Assembly: GCF_001908275.1 (NCBI RefSeq)
Contig: NZ_CP018620.1
Span: forward strand, 6,820,001 to 6,884,000
Reading direction: 5' to 3'
From: Paenibacillus xylanexedens
GTDB taxonomy: Bacteria; Bacillota; Bacilli; Paenibacillales; Paenibacillaceae
DNA length: 64,000 nt
Below are positions 17,373 through 25,455 of the stretch, in pieces. The notes beneath the pieces are model-generated. The model was not told the origin of the DNA and made no database searches. It was given only the letters and a program-made list of their open reading frames with translations. Position 1 is the stretch's first letter, and each line of letters opens with the position of its first letter. Made by a program: the position numbers and the translations under genes.

Positions 17373-18293
17373 TTATACGATTCTGGTCACATGCTCCGCT
17401 TTGGCATCCAACAAGTGGGCTGAAGCAGCAATTGCTGTAAAATCATTCAATGCAATCTCAATCTGCTTCTGGCTCTGCTCCACATATTCTTCTACTTTTT
17501 TGGTACCTCCTGTGATATTACCAATCTCCTTCGTTATTCCAGTCACGCTATCACGAATCTCATTAATCGAACTCTCTACCATTGCGGATAGTTTCTTAAC
17601 TTCCTTGGCCACGATATCAAATCCTCGTCCGTATTCTCCTGCATGTGCAGCCTCAATGGCAGCATTCAACGCGAGCAGTTGCGTCTGAGACGAAATCTCG
17701 CGTATCGTTCGTACCACGCCCTGAATCGATCCGGCCTGTTCCTGCAAATGAGTCAACGTTGCACGGTTAGAAGTCGACACCTCAGAGATAAAGGAAATAC
17801 TTGACATCAACTCCTGGCTCCGTTCAATGCCTACATCTGCCTGCCCATTCAGTTCATGGGACATCGTTTTCAGCTCGTTCACTACGACCGAAATGTTGTT
17901 CTGACGGTTGGTAATGTTGGTGGCGATTTTGGAGACACCCAGTATCTTCTGATTCGTCTCATCGTACACCGGCATATATGTCGCCTCAAGCCATACGGAA
18001 TTCCCCTTTGCATCCTTGCGTTCAACCTTGTCCTGGAAGCTGACACCATTAAATATGCTATTCCAAAAAGCATCATATTCCGGAGTATTTGCAAATTGAC
18101 CGAAGCACAGTTGCTGATGCTTCATGCCGTACATCTCATCTACCGTATATCCCATCGTCTGGGCAAAGACTTCATTCACGTAGGTTACCCGGCGATCCAG
18201 ATCGAATCGAATGATAGCAAGACTTTTCTCCATCGCCTTGATGACCATTGCATCGGTGACAACATCTTTCTTTTCCATATCTAATATAGACAC
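17373..18293 (-). CDS. Soluble PAS-domain methyl-accepting-type signal transducer
   Basis: About 306 residues: a PAS domain (about 15-125, with LAIIRFDLDRRVTYVNEVF and VWLEATYMPVYDE) joined to a short MCP signalling hairpin. The hairpin tip is recognisable as REISSQTQLLALNAAIEAAH followed by GRGFDIVAKEVKKLS. No transmembrane segment, HAMP or extracellular domain, so it should be cytoplasmic and could sense redox state, heme or a small ligand through PAS. I chose the GTG at 18293 because GGGGG lies 7 bases upstream; an ATG at 18314 lacks a site and an ATG at 18278 is also possible. Monocistronic with its own terminator. Confidence 0.82.
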   Translation of the reverse strand: MSILDMEKKDVVTDAMVIKAMEKSLAIIRFDLDRRVTYVNEVFAQTMGYTVDEMYGMKHQQLCFGQFANTPEYDAFWNSIFNGVSFQDKVERKDAKGNSVWLEATYMPVYDETNQKILGVSKIATNITNRQNNISVVVNELKTMSHELNGQADVGIERSQELMSSISFISEVSTSNRATLTHLQEQAGSIQGVVRTIREISSQTQLLALNAAIEAAHAGEYGRGFDIVAKEVKKLSAMVESSINEIRDSVTGITKEIGNITGGTKKVEEYVEQSQKQIEIALNDFTAIAASAHLLDAKAEHVTRIV

Positions 18294-18314
18294 TTGATAA
18301 CCCCCACAGTTCAT

Positions 18315-18710
18315 TCCATAATAGACAGCCTTTAACTAGCAAAAAACGATCATAACAACATATGTATCCATCAGGTTCTAAATGACTCTACTATTGATAC
18401 CCGATTTGCAGCATTTTGGATCACCTGTTGTTATTTATTTTTATTGCAACCCTTTTCAGTCAAAATATATAGTTGTTCCTTCGTTTCAATGTTTCTTCAA
18501 TATCCTGGATAAAAGGCTTCCATCAACATACTTTCGGAACATGTTCATCGTCCAGAAAAGAGACGTTATAACTTATCTTATCCGTAAAATATCTCTGTAT
18601 CTACTAGTACGTATCGTAACATAAGGCAAAGAGGTATACACTTCTGTATTTGTAACGTATTTGTAACATAATTTCTGTTTTTTAGTAACCGTTTAACCCC
18701 TATATACAAG
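18315..18710. other. Gene-poor intergenic region
   Basis: About 400 AT-rich bases upstream of the PAS-MCP gene. The only open frame (80 codons, 18382-18624, plus strand) lacks a ribosome site and protein-like composition and is not called. The PAS-MCP promoter must lie here; I did not find a convincing sigma-A or sigma-D consensus. Confidence 0.5.
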
Positions 18711-18745
18711 AAAAACAGAACGATTTGTCATGCATCGTCCTGTTT
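18711..18745 (-). terminator. Intrinsic terminator after the VOC gene
   Basis: Inverted repeat AAACAGAACGAT / ATCGTCCTGTTT (12 bp, one mismatch) with a T-run on the minus strand just downstream of the VOC-protein stop. Confidence 0.75.
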
Positions 18746-18764
18746 CTTATCCAGTCTCATCTTT

Positions 18765-19289
18765 TTATTTTTTTCGTGGTGTCCAGCGCTTCGTTTCACT
18801 ATGATTCGGATACTGAATGCCCGCAGGATAGGAGATCAGCTCGATCAGCATCCCCCAAGGTGCCCTTCCATACACAAACTGATTTCCTTCTCCGCCTTCA
18901 ATATGACCGTTTAACGCCCCAGGCTCTGTTAGCAACACCCCGCCCGCTTCTTCGAAGTGTCGTGCAGCTTCTTGCATATCGTCCACATACAACGACATAT
19001 GCTGCAATCCGTAATCCGATGCCCTAACTGGTTCTGATTGCGCTGTATTTACGTACTGAAATAACTCTATACTGGCGCTCTCCCCGAGCGATAACATCCG
19101 AATATGAATAACCTTTGCTCCTGAACGCAGTCCTAATTTACGCTCTGCCTCAGGTCCTTCCTGTGGGGGATCATCCGGCGTTATATGGTCATAGGCAAGC
19201 TCAGCTCCAAACGCCTGTTGTAGAAATAGTGTCGCCTGCTCCATATTCGGTACAGTTATTCCAATGTGGTCGAGTCCTCTCGTAATCAT
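18765..19289 (-). CDS. VOC-superfamily protein (glyoxalase/methylmalonyl-CoA epimerase-like)
   Basis: 174 residues with two beta-alpha-beta-beta-beta repeats. Candidate metal ligands are in the usual places: His in LDHIGITVPNMEQA, Glu in ASIELFQY, His in LQHMSLYVDDM and Glu in GMLIELISYP. The complete ligand set suggests a metal-dependent lyase, epimerase or dioxygenase, but the substrate is unknown. Good GAAGGGA ribosome site. Stands alone between two hairpin terminators. Confidence 0.85.
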   Translation of the reverse strand: MITRGLDHIGITVPNMEQATLFLQQAFGAELAYDHITPDDPPQEGPEAERKLGLRSGAKVIHIRMLSLGESASIELFQYVNTAQSEPVRASDYGLQHMSLYVDDMQEAARHFEEAGGVLLTEPGALNGHIEGGEGNQFVYGRAPWGMLIELISYPAGIQYPNHSETKRWTPRKK

Positions 19290-19416
19290 ATTATCCCTTC
19301 TTTCCTTTTATCCATTGAACTTGCTTGTACACAGCGACATCCGTACCTATATGATTTACACGAAAAGAGGTCCGCTATAACCATCGGTTGCTCGAACGAC
19401 CTGTGTATAGAAACCG

Positions 19417-19457
19417 AAAAAAGAAGAGCGCATGATATCCATGGCTCTTCTTTTTTT
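19417..19457 (-). terminator. Terminator after the PhnB-like gene
   Basis: Perfect 13-bp inverted repeat AAAAAAGAAGAGC / GCTCTTCTTTTTT around a 14-base loop, A/T runs on both sides; serves the leftward PhnB-like gene. The stretch 19290-19518 contains nothing else that I can identify. Confidence 0.85.
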
Positions 19458-19518
19458 GATGTTTCTAAGTTAGTTACAGGCTTACATACCAAGTGCAAAA
19501 CCGGGGACTGAACTCATT

Positions 19519-19962
19519 TTAAAAATCGTGCACAGTGACACACAGCTGAATCGCAATGCCAAATGGGTCCCTTACAATACCGTATCCTGGGCTGAATTCA
19601 TTTTGTTCATACGGTACCAGTATCTTCACGCCCTCATGTTGCATCAAAGAATGATACAGTTGATCGATTGTATTTTTATCCTTGGATTGAATACATAGTG
19701 ACGTGCTGTTCCCCAGCTGCCATGCTCTCTCCGTGTCCATTGCTTCTTCCGCAATCATGACCTTGTTAACCCCGATCTCCAGCACCGAATGTGTAATATA
19801 CTCATCTTGACCGGCAGGGTACTCAAAACCCGGGTTCATTTCCTTCATCTCTTTATAACTTTTCTTGAATATCACCTTGGCGCCCAGAAACTCCTCATAA
19901 AAAGCAATGGCTGCCGCCGCATCCCCGTTCATCGACAAAAATGGTATCACTTCAAAATTCAT
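19519..19962 (-). CDS. PhnB/YjdN-like VOC protein
   Basis: 147 residues of the 3-demethylubiquinone-methyltransferase/PhnB-type VOC group: N-terminal IPFLSMNGDAAAAIAFYEEF, central HSVLEIGVNKVMIAEE, C-terminal GYGIVRDPFGIAIQLCV. Function of this group is mostly unknown. An ideal AAGGAGG site precedes the ATG. Its start is about 65-85 bases from the divergently read WYL regulator, which may therefore control it. Confidence 0.85.
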   Translation of the reverse strand: MNFEVIPFLSMNGDAAAAIAFYEEFLGAKVIFKKSYKEMKEMNPGFEYPAGQDEYITHSVLEIGVNKVMIAEEAMDTERAWQLGNSTSLCIQSKDKNTIDQLYHSLMQHEGVKILVPYEQNEFSPGYGIVRDPFGIAIQLCVTVHDF

Positions 19963-20049
19963 TATATTGCCTCCTTGTTCCTATTGGATTACACTTATCA
20001 CTATAACAACGAAAGGTGCCAATCCATGGCACCATTAAGAGGGTTTGAT

Positions 20050-21018
20050 ATGAAAAAATCAGAACGTATGAACCAGATGCTGCGCTTTATTAATCAAAAA
20101 CAACAGTTCACCCTGCAAGATCTTATGCAGGAGTTCCAGATCTCCAAACGAACCGCGTTAAGAGATATCGCTTCATTGGAAGAGTTAGGTGCGCCCATCT
20201 ATGTCGAATATGGACGCTACGGCGGATATCGACTGCTGCAACAGATGCAGCTGCCTCCCATTTCGTTTAATACGGGGGAGCTTCATGCCCTTTATTTTGC
20301 GTTGCAGGCTCTCCGCAGCTTCTCCAGCTTACCCTTTCAAGTCTCTTTCCGGACCATTCATGAGAAATTTATGAGGGCGTTATCCGACAAGCAACGACAG
20401 GATATTGAGAACATCCAACACCGGGTTTACTTCCAACATACCGAGCAGATCCGCGACAGTGCACATTTGGAGTTTCTGTTGATGGCTGCTGTTCAGAATA
20501 TAGTGATCCAGATTACGTACGCTAATCAGCGTAGATCCTCTGATCAAAGGCCATCTTCTGCACACACCCATATCCGTACCATTCAACCCATCGCACTCTA
20601 TGCCAGGAAAGGCTATTGGTATTGCCAGGCCTATGATCTGCATAAACAAGCGTATCGTGTATTTCGCTGCGACCGTATCATTTCAGCCGAAACAACGGAG
20701 ATTGAACCTTTGGCTCATGTAAAGGAACTATATTCACAGGATGCCCAATCTCTAAGGAAACCATCGGAACAAGCAATTCCATTCAAATGCCTGATTGATG
20801 AAGCCGGGATGGAGCTATTCCAGCAAGAACATTTCCCATCAATGCAGATCATCGAGCAGATGGGACACATGTATCTTGTCGGTTCGTATGAACCTCACGA
20901 GCTTGATTTTATAGTGAGATATCTTGCAGGCTATGGTAACTCGATTAAGATTATGGAGCCCGTCATCTTACAGAAAGCATTAAGGCAGTACTATCTGGAC
21001 TTGTTGGATCATGTATAA
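20050..21018 (+). CDS. YafY-type transcriptional regulator with HTH and WYL domains
   Basis: About 322 residues: N-terminal DeoR-like HTH (KKSERMNQMLRFINQKQQFT, QISKRTALRDIASLEELGAP, GRYGGYRLL) and a WYL ligand-binding domain (about 140-220, including RTIQPIALYARKGYWYCQAY and YRVFRCDRI), then a C-terminal WCX domain. The start at 20050 follows AGAGGG; an ATG at 20026 behind AAAGGTG would add 8 residues and is nearly as good. The open frame further upstream overlaps the divergent PhnB-like gene and is not coding. Likely regulates the neighbouring VOC gene or itself; effector unknown. Confidence 0.88.
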   Translation: MKKSERMNQMLRFINQKQQFTLQDLMQEFQISKRTALRDIASLEELGAPIYVEYGRYGGYRLLQQMQLPPISFNTGELHALYFALQALRSFSSLPFQVSFRTIHEKFMRALSDKQRQDIENIQHRVYFQHTEQIRDSAHLEFLLMAAVQNIVIQITYANQRRSSDQRPSSAHTHIRTIQPIALYARKGYWYCQAYDLHKQAYRVFRCDRIISAETTEIEPLAHVKELYSQDAQSLRKPSEQAIPFKCLIDEAGMELFQQEHFPSMQIIEQMGHMYLVGSYEPHELDFIVRYLAGYGNSIKIMEPVILQKALRQYYLDLLDHV

Positions 21019-21056
21019 AGATCATATTTCTTTATTCATTTTACTTCACATGCCTT

Positions 21057-22238
21057 TTAGCTCTGCTCCTGGCTAACTTTTAACATTTTTTTATTACCAA
21101 TAGCGACTTGAACGATAATCTGCAACACGATGATGATAGCCAAACCATAAAATGCTTGCACGAAGCTGCCTGTTAGATCGCGGAGCCAACCAATCGCCAG
21201 CGGTCCAAGTGCTCCAAGAATGTAGCCACCAGATTGAGTCATAGCCGACCAGCTACTCGCTTCCTGAGCATTGTTTGTCTCATCAATCGGCAACATGAGT
21301 GCAATTGGGAACAGTCCACCTGCACCAATACCGAGCGGAATCGCCGCGAGCCACGGACTGACAGAGAGATTCAGCATCAGGACACCTATTAACTCCAACA
21401 TCGCACATCCAACAAGCCAGAAGACACGTCTTTGGTACCGATGTACAAGCATGGGAATGAATAACGTTGAGGGCAATGATATCAATGTAAATAACGTTTG
21501 GATGTTGCCAGCAGTCTCTTGGCTATATCCATGGCTCTGAATGGCTGGCGCAAGCCAGGCGGTTAATGAATAGAAGATCGCGGCCATCAGTCCAAAGAAC
21601 AGTGTCAGCACCCATGCACGCCTGTTCTTCACCGGAAGTGATGCGTGGACTACAGCCGAAGTTTGTCCGGATTGCCGCTCTGTACGCGCAGACCAAGCTA
21701 ATTTTAACCAGATCGGCAATGCAATGGCAGCGAGTAATGCCCACGTAGCCAAAGAACCTCTCCAAGATCCCCCCAACGTCTGCTGAAGCGGAACCGATAA
21801 TCCCACACTAATGCTGGCCCCCATCACCATTGCTGTAGAGTAGATGCCGACCATGGCTGCCACTCGGTTAGGGAAATACTGCTTAATGAAGCTGGACAAC
21901 AGCGGCCCTGCCAATGCAATCCCTACACCTGACAGAAAAGAAGTGAACATCATCAACGGAGTTGCGCCTACGAACAATCGTAATCCCGTACCTATCCCAA
22001 TAAGGATTAAAGCCAGCACAATGGCTCCTTCGTTCCCCCACCTTCTACTTAGTCTTACAGAGAATGGAGCGAATATGCCCATACATAATACCGGTAGTGT
22101 AGTTAACAGACTGGCGGTCATGCCGCTCAAACCCAGATCATTCTGTATGGTACTCATCAGAGGAGAAATGGAAGTAATCGGTGGTCTTAAGTTCAGTGAA
22201 GCCAGAATAAGCGCCAATACAATATAAAAAAGTTTCAT
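21057..22238 (-). CDS. MFS transporter, CynX/NimT family
   Basis: 393 residues with about 12 transmembrane helices. Begins MKLFYIVLALILASLNLRPP ITSISPLM, the hallmark N-terminus of CynX/NimT (YycB) transporters; loop 2-3 shows RLSRRWGNEG. GAGGTGAT ribosome site. It is read away from a LysR-type regulator with overlapping promoters, so it is probably the regulated target. Members move cyanate, nitroimidazoles or other small anions; the substrate here is unknown. Confidence 0.88.
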   Translation of the reverse strand: MKLFYIVLALILASLNLRPPITSISPLMSTIQNDLGLSGMTASLLTTLPVLCMGIFAPFSVRLSRRWGNEGAIVLALILIGIGTGLRLFVGATPLMMFTSFLSGVGIALAGPLLSSFIKQYFPNRVAAMVGIYSTAMVMGASISVGLSVPLQQTLGGSWRGSLATWALLAAIALPIWLKLAWSARTERQSGQTSAVVHASLPVKNRRAWVLTLFFGLMAAIFYSLTAWLAPAIQSHGYSQETAGNIQTLFTLISLPSTLFIPMLVHRYQRRVFWLVGCAMLELIGVLMLNLSVSPWLAAIPLGIGAGGLFPIALMLPIDETNNAQEASSWSAMTQSGGYILGALGPLAIGWLRDLTGSFVQAFYGLAIIIVLQIIVQVAIGNKKMLKVSQEQS

Positions 22239-22324
22239 TATGGATCACCTCATGGGAGTAGTATTCTTGCCTTCACCAAAGATCCTATTTGTTAATGTCA
22301 GGATCTTTGAGTGTTGCACGATTA

Positions 22325-22353
22325 AGTATAGATTCATTATAATGATTGAACAA
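22325..22353 (-). promoter_or_regulatory. Sigma-A promoter of the MFS gene
   Basis: Minus strand TTGTTC (22353-22348), 17-base spacer, TATACT (22330-22325). The -35 box overlaps a palindrome. Confidence 0.7.
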
Positions 22354-22374
22354 TACTATTGTTTCTATTAAAAT
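22346..22374 (+). promoter_or_regulatory. Sigma-A promoter of the LysR/VOC operon
   Basis: TTGAAC (22346-22351), 17-base spacer, TAAAAT (22369-22374); start of transcription expected near 22381, 25 bases before the LysR start codon. Back-to-back with the MFS promoter. Confidence 0.75.
22349..22363. promoter_or_regulatory. Palindromic candidate operator of the LysR regulator
   Basis: Perfect palindrome AACAATA-C-TATTGTT lying in the -35 box of the MFS promoter and the spacer of the LysR promoter. It has the size and symmetry of a LysR-type binding site (T-N11-A style). Confidence 0.6.
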
Positions 22375-22406
22375 GATTACTAAAACCAATGATCAGAGGT
22401 GAATTC

Positions 22407-23288
22407 ATGGAGATTCGTCAAATGGAAAACTTTATTACAGTGTGTGAGGAGCTTCATTTTACACGGGCAGCTGAGAAACTTGGCATATCTCAACCTACGT
22501 TGAGTCAACAGATACGTGGGTTGGAGGATGAACTTGGTGTTCCTTTGTTTGACCGTGTCGGCAAAAAAATAGTGATGACCCAGGCAGGTACTCTGTTTCT
22601 GGAGCACTGTGTACAGATGATCCGGCATTTACAGAATACCCAGGATGCGCTGGCTGAATTTCGGAATGATCAGCGGGGACGATTGGTTATTGGTGTTCTT
22701 CCGTCGGATTTGGATTACCGTATCACTCCATTGCTCGTTGATTTTCATGCCCGATTCCCCAAGGTACAATTGAAGGTTATCTCTTCGATCTATGTCGTAA
22801 ATCAAGTGTTGGAAAATGAAGTCGACATCGGCATCGAGATCACGTCTGCCCCGGATAGGCGGCTTGTACGCATTCCTTTGTGCAGTGAAGAATATGTACT
22901 CGTCGTTTCCGAGAATCATGATTGGGCTGAACGAAGCACAATTGAAATTCAGGAGTTACGTGATATCCAAACGGTGATGTTCCCCGAAGGATTCACAGGC
23001 AGAGAATTGGTCGATGGCTATTGCCGTAAATATGGATTTACCCTAAATACCATCATGGAGACCAGTTCGGCAACCTCCATCATTAGCCTGGTCAAAGCCA
23101 ACGTCGGAGGAACACTGCTGCCTTATCCTCTGATCAAAGCCATGAATGAGCCCACGCTACGTTGCATCCGAATTACAGACGATCCGCCATACCGGCACTT
23201 TGAGATCATCCATCGGTCCGACCGTTACCTGACGCAATCGGCCAAGGCATTTATTGAGAAGACAATCGAGTATTTCAATCAAAGGTGA
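22407..23288 (+). CDS. LysR-family transcriptional regulator
   Basis: 293 residues from the ATG at 22407, which has AGAGGTG upstream (an upstream in-frame ATG at 22389 adds 6 residues and lacks a site). The HTH is MENFITVCEELHFTRAAEKL / GISQPTLSQQIRGLEDELGV; a periplasmic-binding-like effector domain follows (about 90-293). Divergent from the MFS transporter and 21 bases ahead of a two-lobed VOC gene on the same strand, so it probably controls one or both. Effector unknown. Confidence 0.92.
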   Translation: MEIRQMENFITVCEELHFTRAAEKLGISQPTLSQQIRGLEDELGVPLFDRVGKKIVMTQAGTLFLEHCVQMIRHLQNTQDALAEFRNDQRGRLVIGVLPSDLDYRITPLLVDFHARFPKVQLKVISSIYVVNQVLENEVDIGIEITSAPDRRLVRIPLCSEEYVLVVSENHDWAERSTIEIQELRDIQTVMFPEGFTGRELVDGYCRKYGFTLNTIMETSSATSIISLVKANVGGTLLPYPLIKAMNEPTLRCIRITDDPPYRHFEIIHRSDRYLTQSAKAFIEKTIEYFNQR

Positions 23289-23309
23289 GATTAAAAGGAG
23301 GATATTCAA

Positions 23310-23984
23310 ATGAAAATAAGAGAAGTTGGTTTGTTGACACATCAGATTGAGGCCATAAAGGAGTTTTACGGTACACTACTGGAATTGGAGCTTGTGGAGG
23401 ATGGTACAACATTCGTTTCATTTCGTGCGGGGAACTCGGTCCTATCTTTCAAGAAGACGCCAGAGCAAGAGAACCCATACTATCATGTAGCGTTTACGAT
23501 TCCAACGAATAAACTTGCTGATGCAAAAAGGTGGGCTCAAGACCGTAACATTCCATTGCTCTCGAAAGATGGACAGGATGAATTTTATTTCCCCTACTGG
23601 GATGCAACAGCCTTCTATTTTTATGATCCAAGCGGCAACTTGATGGAATTTATCGCTCACCATTCACTCGATAATGCAGTTGATGAAGCTTTTGAAGCGA
23701 AGCATCTATTATGTATTAGTGAAATCGGTCTGCCTGTCGATGATGTTCCTGAGACAATGAACACATTGAATGAGCATTATCAACTTGAACCATTTGCCGG
23801 AGACGGAAAACAATTCTCCCCCACGGGTGATGCAGAAGGCATGTTTATTGTCATTGATAAACAGATGCCCTGGTTCCCAGACGGACGCATGCCTGGTGTA
23901 TTTGCTACAGAGGTGAAGGTGGAAACTGGGCAGCCCGGTAGTCTGCGTATACAGGACGATATGTACTCGATTGTATCTAATTAA
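23310..23984 (+). CDS. Two-lobed VOC-family protein
   Basis: 224 residues, two VOC modules: the first (1-120) with REVGLLTHQIEAIKEFYGTL, YYHVAFTIP and FYFYDPSGNLMEFIAHH; the second, shorter and degenerate (about 130-224), begins ISEIGLPVDDVPETMNTLNE. The first lobe keeps likely metal ligands (His, His, Glu). Excellent AAAAGGAGG site and only 21 bases after LysR, so the two are probably co-transcribed. Resembles ring-cleavage dioxygenase/glyoxalase-like proteins; reaction unknown. Confidence 0.83.
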   Translation: MKIREVGLLTHQIEAIKEFYGTLLELELVEDGTTFVSFRAGNSVLSFKKTPEQENPYYHVAFTIPTNKLADAKRWAQDRNIPLLSKDGQDEFYFPYWDATAFYFYDPSGNLMEFIAHHSLDNAVDEAFEAKHLLCISEIGLPVDDVPETMNTLNEHYQLEPFAGDGKQFSPTGDAEGMFIVIDKQMPWFPDGRMPGVFATEVKVETGQPGSLRIQDDMYSIVSN

Positions 23985-24000
23985 AGGAGAACAACTAAAA

Positions 24001-24044
24001 AAGCCGAATGAACTCAGGAATATGATCCTGACTTCACTCGGCTT
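24001..24044 (-). terminator. Terminator at the 3' end of the NRPS operon
   Basis: 19-bp inverted repeat with two mismatches, AAGCCGAATGAACTCAGGA / TCCTGACTTCACTCGGCTT, 6-base loop. On the minus strand it is followed by TTTTTTAG, so it mainly ends the leftward NRPS transcript; it may also serve the convergent VOC gene. Confidence 0.88.
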
Positions 24045-24096
24045 CTATGACTTGACTTTAAACTCGTCTGCAACGATTGGAAATTACTTCTAAGAA

Positions 24097-25455
24097 TTAG
24101 AAAATAATATCAATAGCCTCTAGCTCATCTTGCTCCTGTTCAGTTTGGCCGTTCAGGGAAATATCCTTTAACAGCACCGAAGGCTGTTCGCCAATTTGGT
24201 TGAAGATTACGAGCAGGTCCTGAGCGAAATTGTCGATCAGATTGCGCGTAAACAACTTGGTTGCATATTCAAACTGCCCGTTCATTCCCTCATCCAGCAA
24301 CGAGATGACCAAGGTAAGGTCAAATTGTGAAACCGCATGCGTTTCCGGATAAGATTCGATCTGCATATCCCCGAAGCTTTGAACGTTATCTTCCTTCGTT
24401 TCCAGCGCAAACATGACATCGAATACAGGATTGCGGCTTTGATCGCGCGGCACCTGCAGCTTTTTCACAAGTTCTTCAATCGGATAATCCTGGTGGTCGT
24501 AGGCCCCCAGCATCGTTTCTTTGACTTCGTTCAAGTAAGCAAGGAACGTCTTCTCCCCGGATGGATAATGACGAATCGCCAACGTGTTGACAAACATTCC
24601 GATGAGCGGCTCCAGGTCGGCATGTGTGCGGCCTGAAACCGGTGTGCCTACAATGAAGTCTTCTTGTCCCGAGTACTTGCTGAGCAGGATTGAATAGGCC
24701 GCCGATAACACCATATATAGGGTAGCACCGTTCTCATCGGCAATGCGCTGCAAGTTGTCAGTCATCTGCTTGTCGATACTGAAAGGCAGCACATCTCCCT
24801 CAAAGCTGCGAGTGGCAGGTCTGACAAAGTCCGTAGGCAACTCAAGCGTTGGCAGTTCACCTTCCAACATGTCCAGCCAGTAGGCTTCCTGGCGTTTCAG
24901 CCGTTCTTTTACAGGTTCGGACTGCTGCCAAGTGGCAAATTCCTTATATTGAATCCGAAGCGGTTCCAACGTCTCACCGTTATACAGGCGCAGCAGCTCT
25001 TCGATGAAGATACCCATGGACATGCCATCCGTGACGATATGATGAATGTCCAGCATAAGCAGATGACGTTCCGCTTCCCATTCAACTAGGCCCACACGCA
25101 GCAGCGGCGGCCGCTCCAAATCAAAGACACGTACAAAGGCATCTGCAATGCTTTTTGTTTCACTTTCCGTCGCTTTTGTATACTCGACGGCAAACTCCAA
25201 GTCCGAATAAACCCGTTGTACCGGTTCACCGTCGACCATTTCGAAGCCAGTTCGCAAAACTTCGTGACGAGCGATTAATCCTTTCAGCGCCGCCTCGAAT
25301 TGATTCCGCTCCAAGCGCCCGACGAGAACCGTCATGCCGGACATGTTGTAACTAAGCTCGGCGCCTTCCATCTGCTGCTGGATGTACAGCCGCTTTTGCA
25401 CAGAGGAAAGCGGATAATACTCCCTTTTATCCAGAACCGGAATGGAAAGGAATTC
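24097..25455 (-). other. PmxE terminal C domain (for residue 6)
   Basis: Complete LCL-type C domain (IHHIVTDG) at the C-terminus with no A or T behind it. It should condense the pentapeptide with residue 6 held on PmxA, so the module is split between two proteins. Confidence 0.88.

Noticed and set aside
18382..18624. 80-codon plus-strand frame in the gap upstream of the PAS-MCP gene
   Set aside because: No ribosome binding site and no recognisable domain; AT-rich non-coding DNA.
19789..20049. N-terminal extension of the WYL regulator to 409 residues
   Set aside because: It runs antisense through the PhnB-like gene; good start sites exist at 20026 and 20050.
24001..24044. Hairpin at the NRPS 3' border as an attachment site or island boundary
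   Set aside because: Structure and the minus-strand T-run are those of a terminator; no tRNA, integrase or direct repeats nearby.
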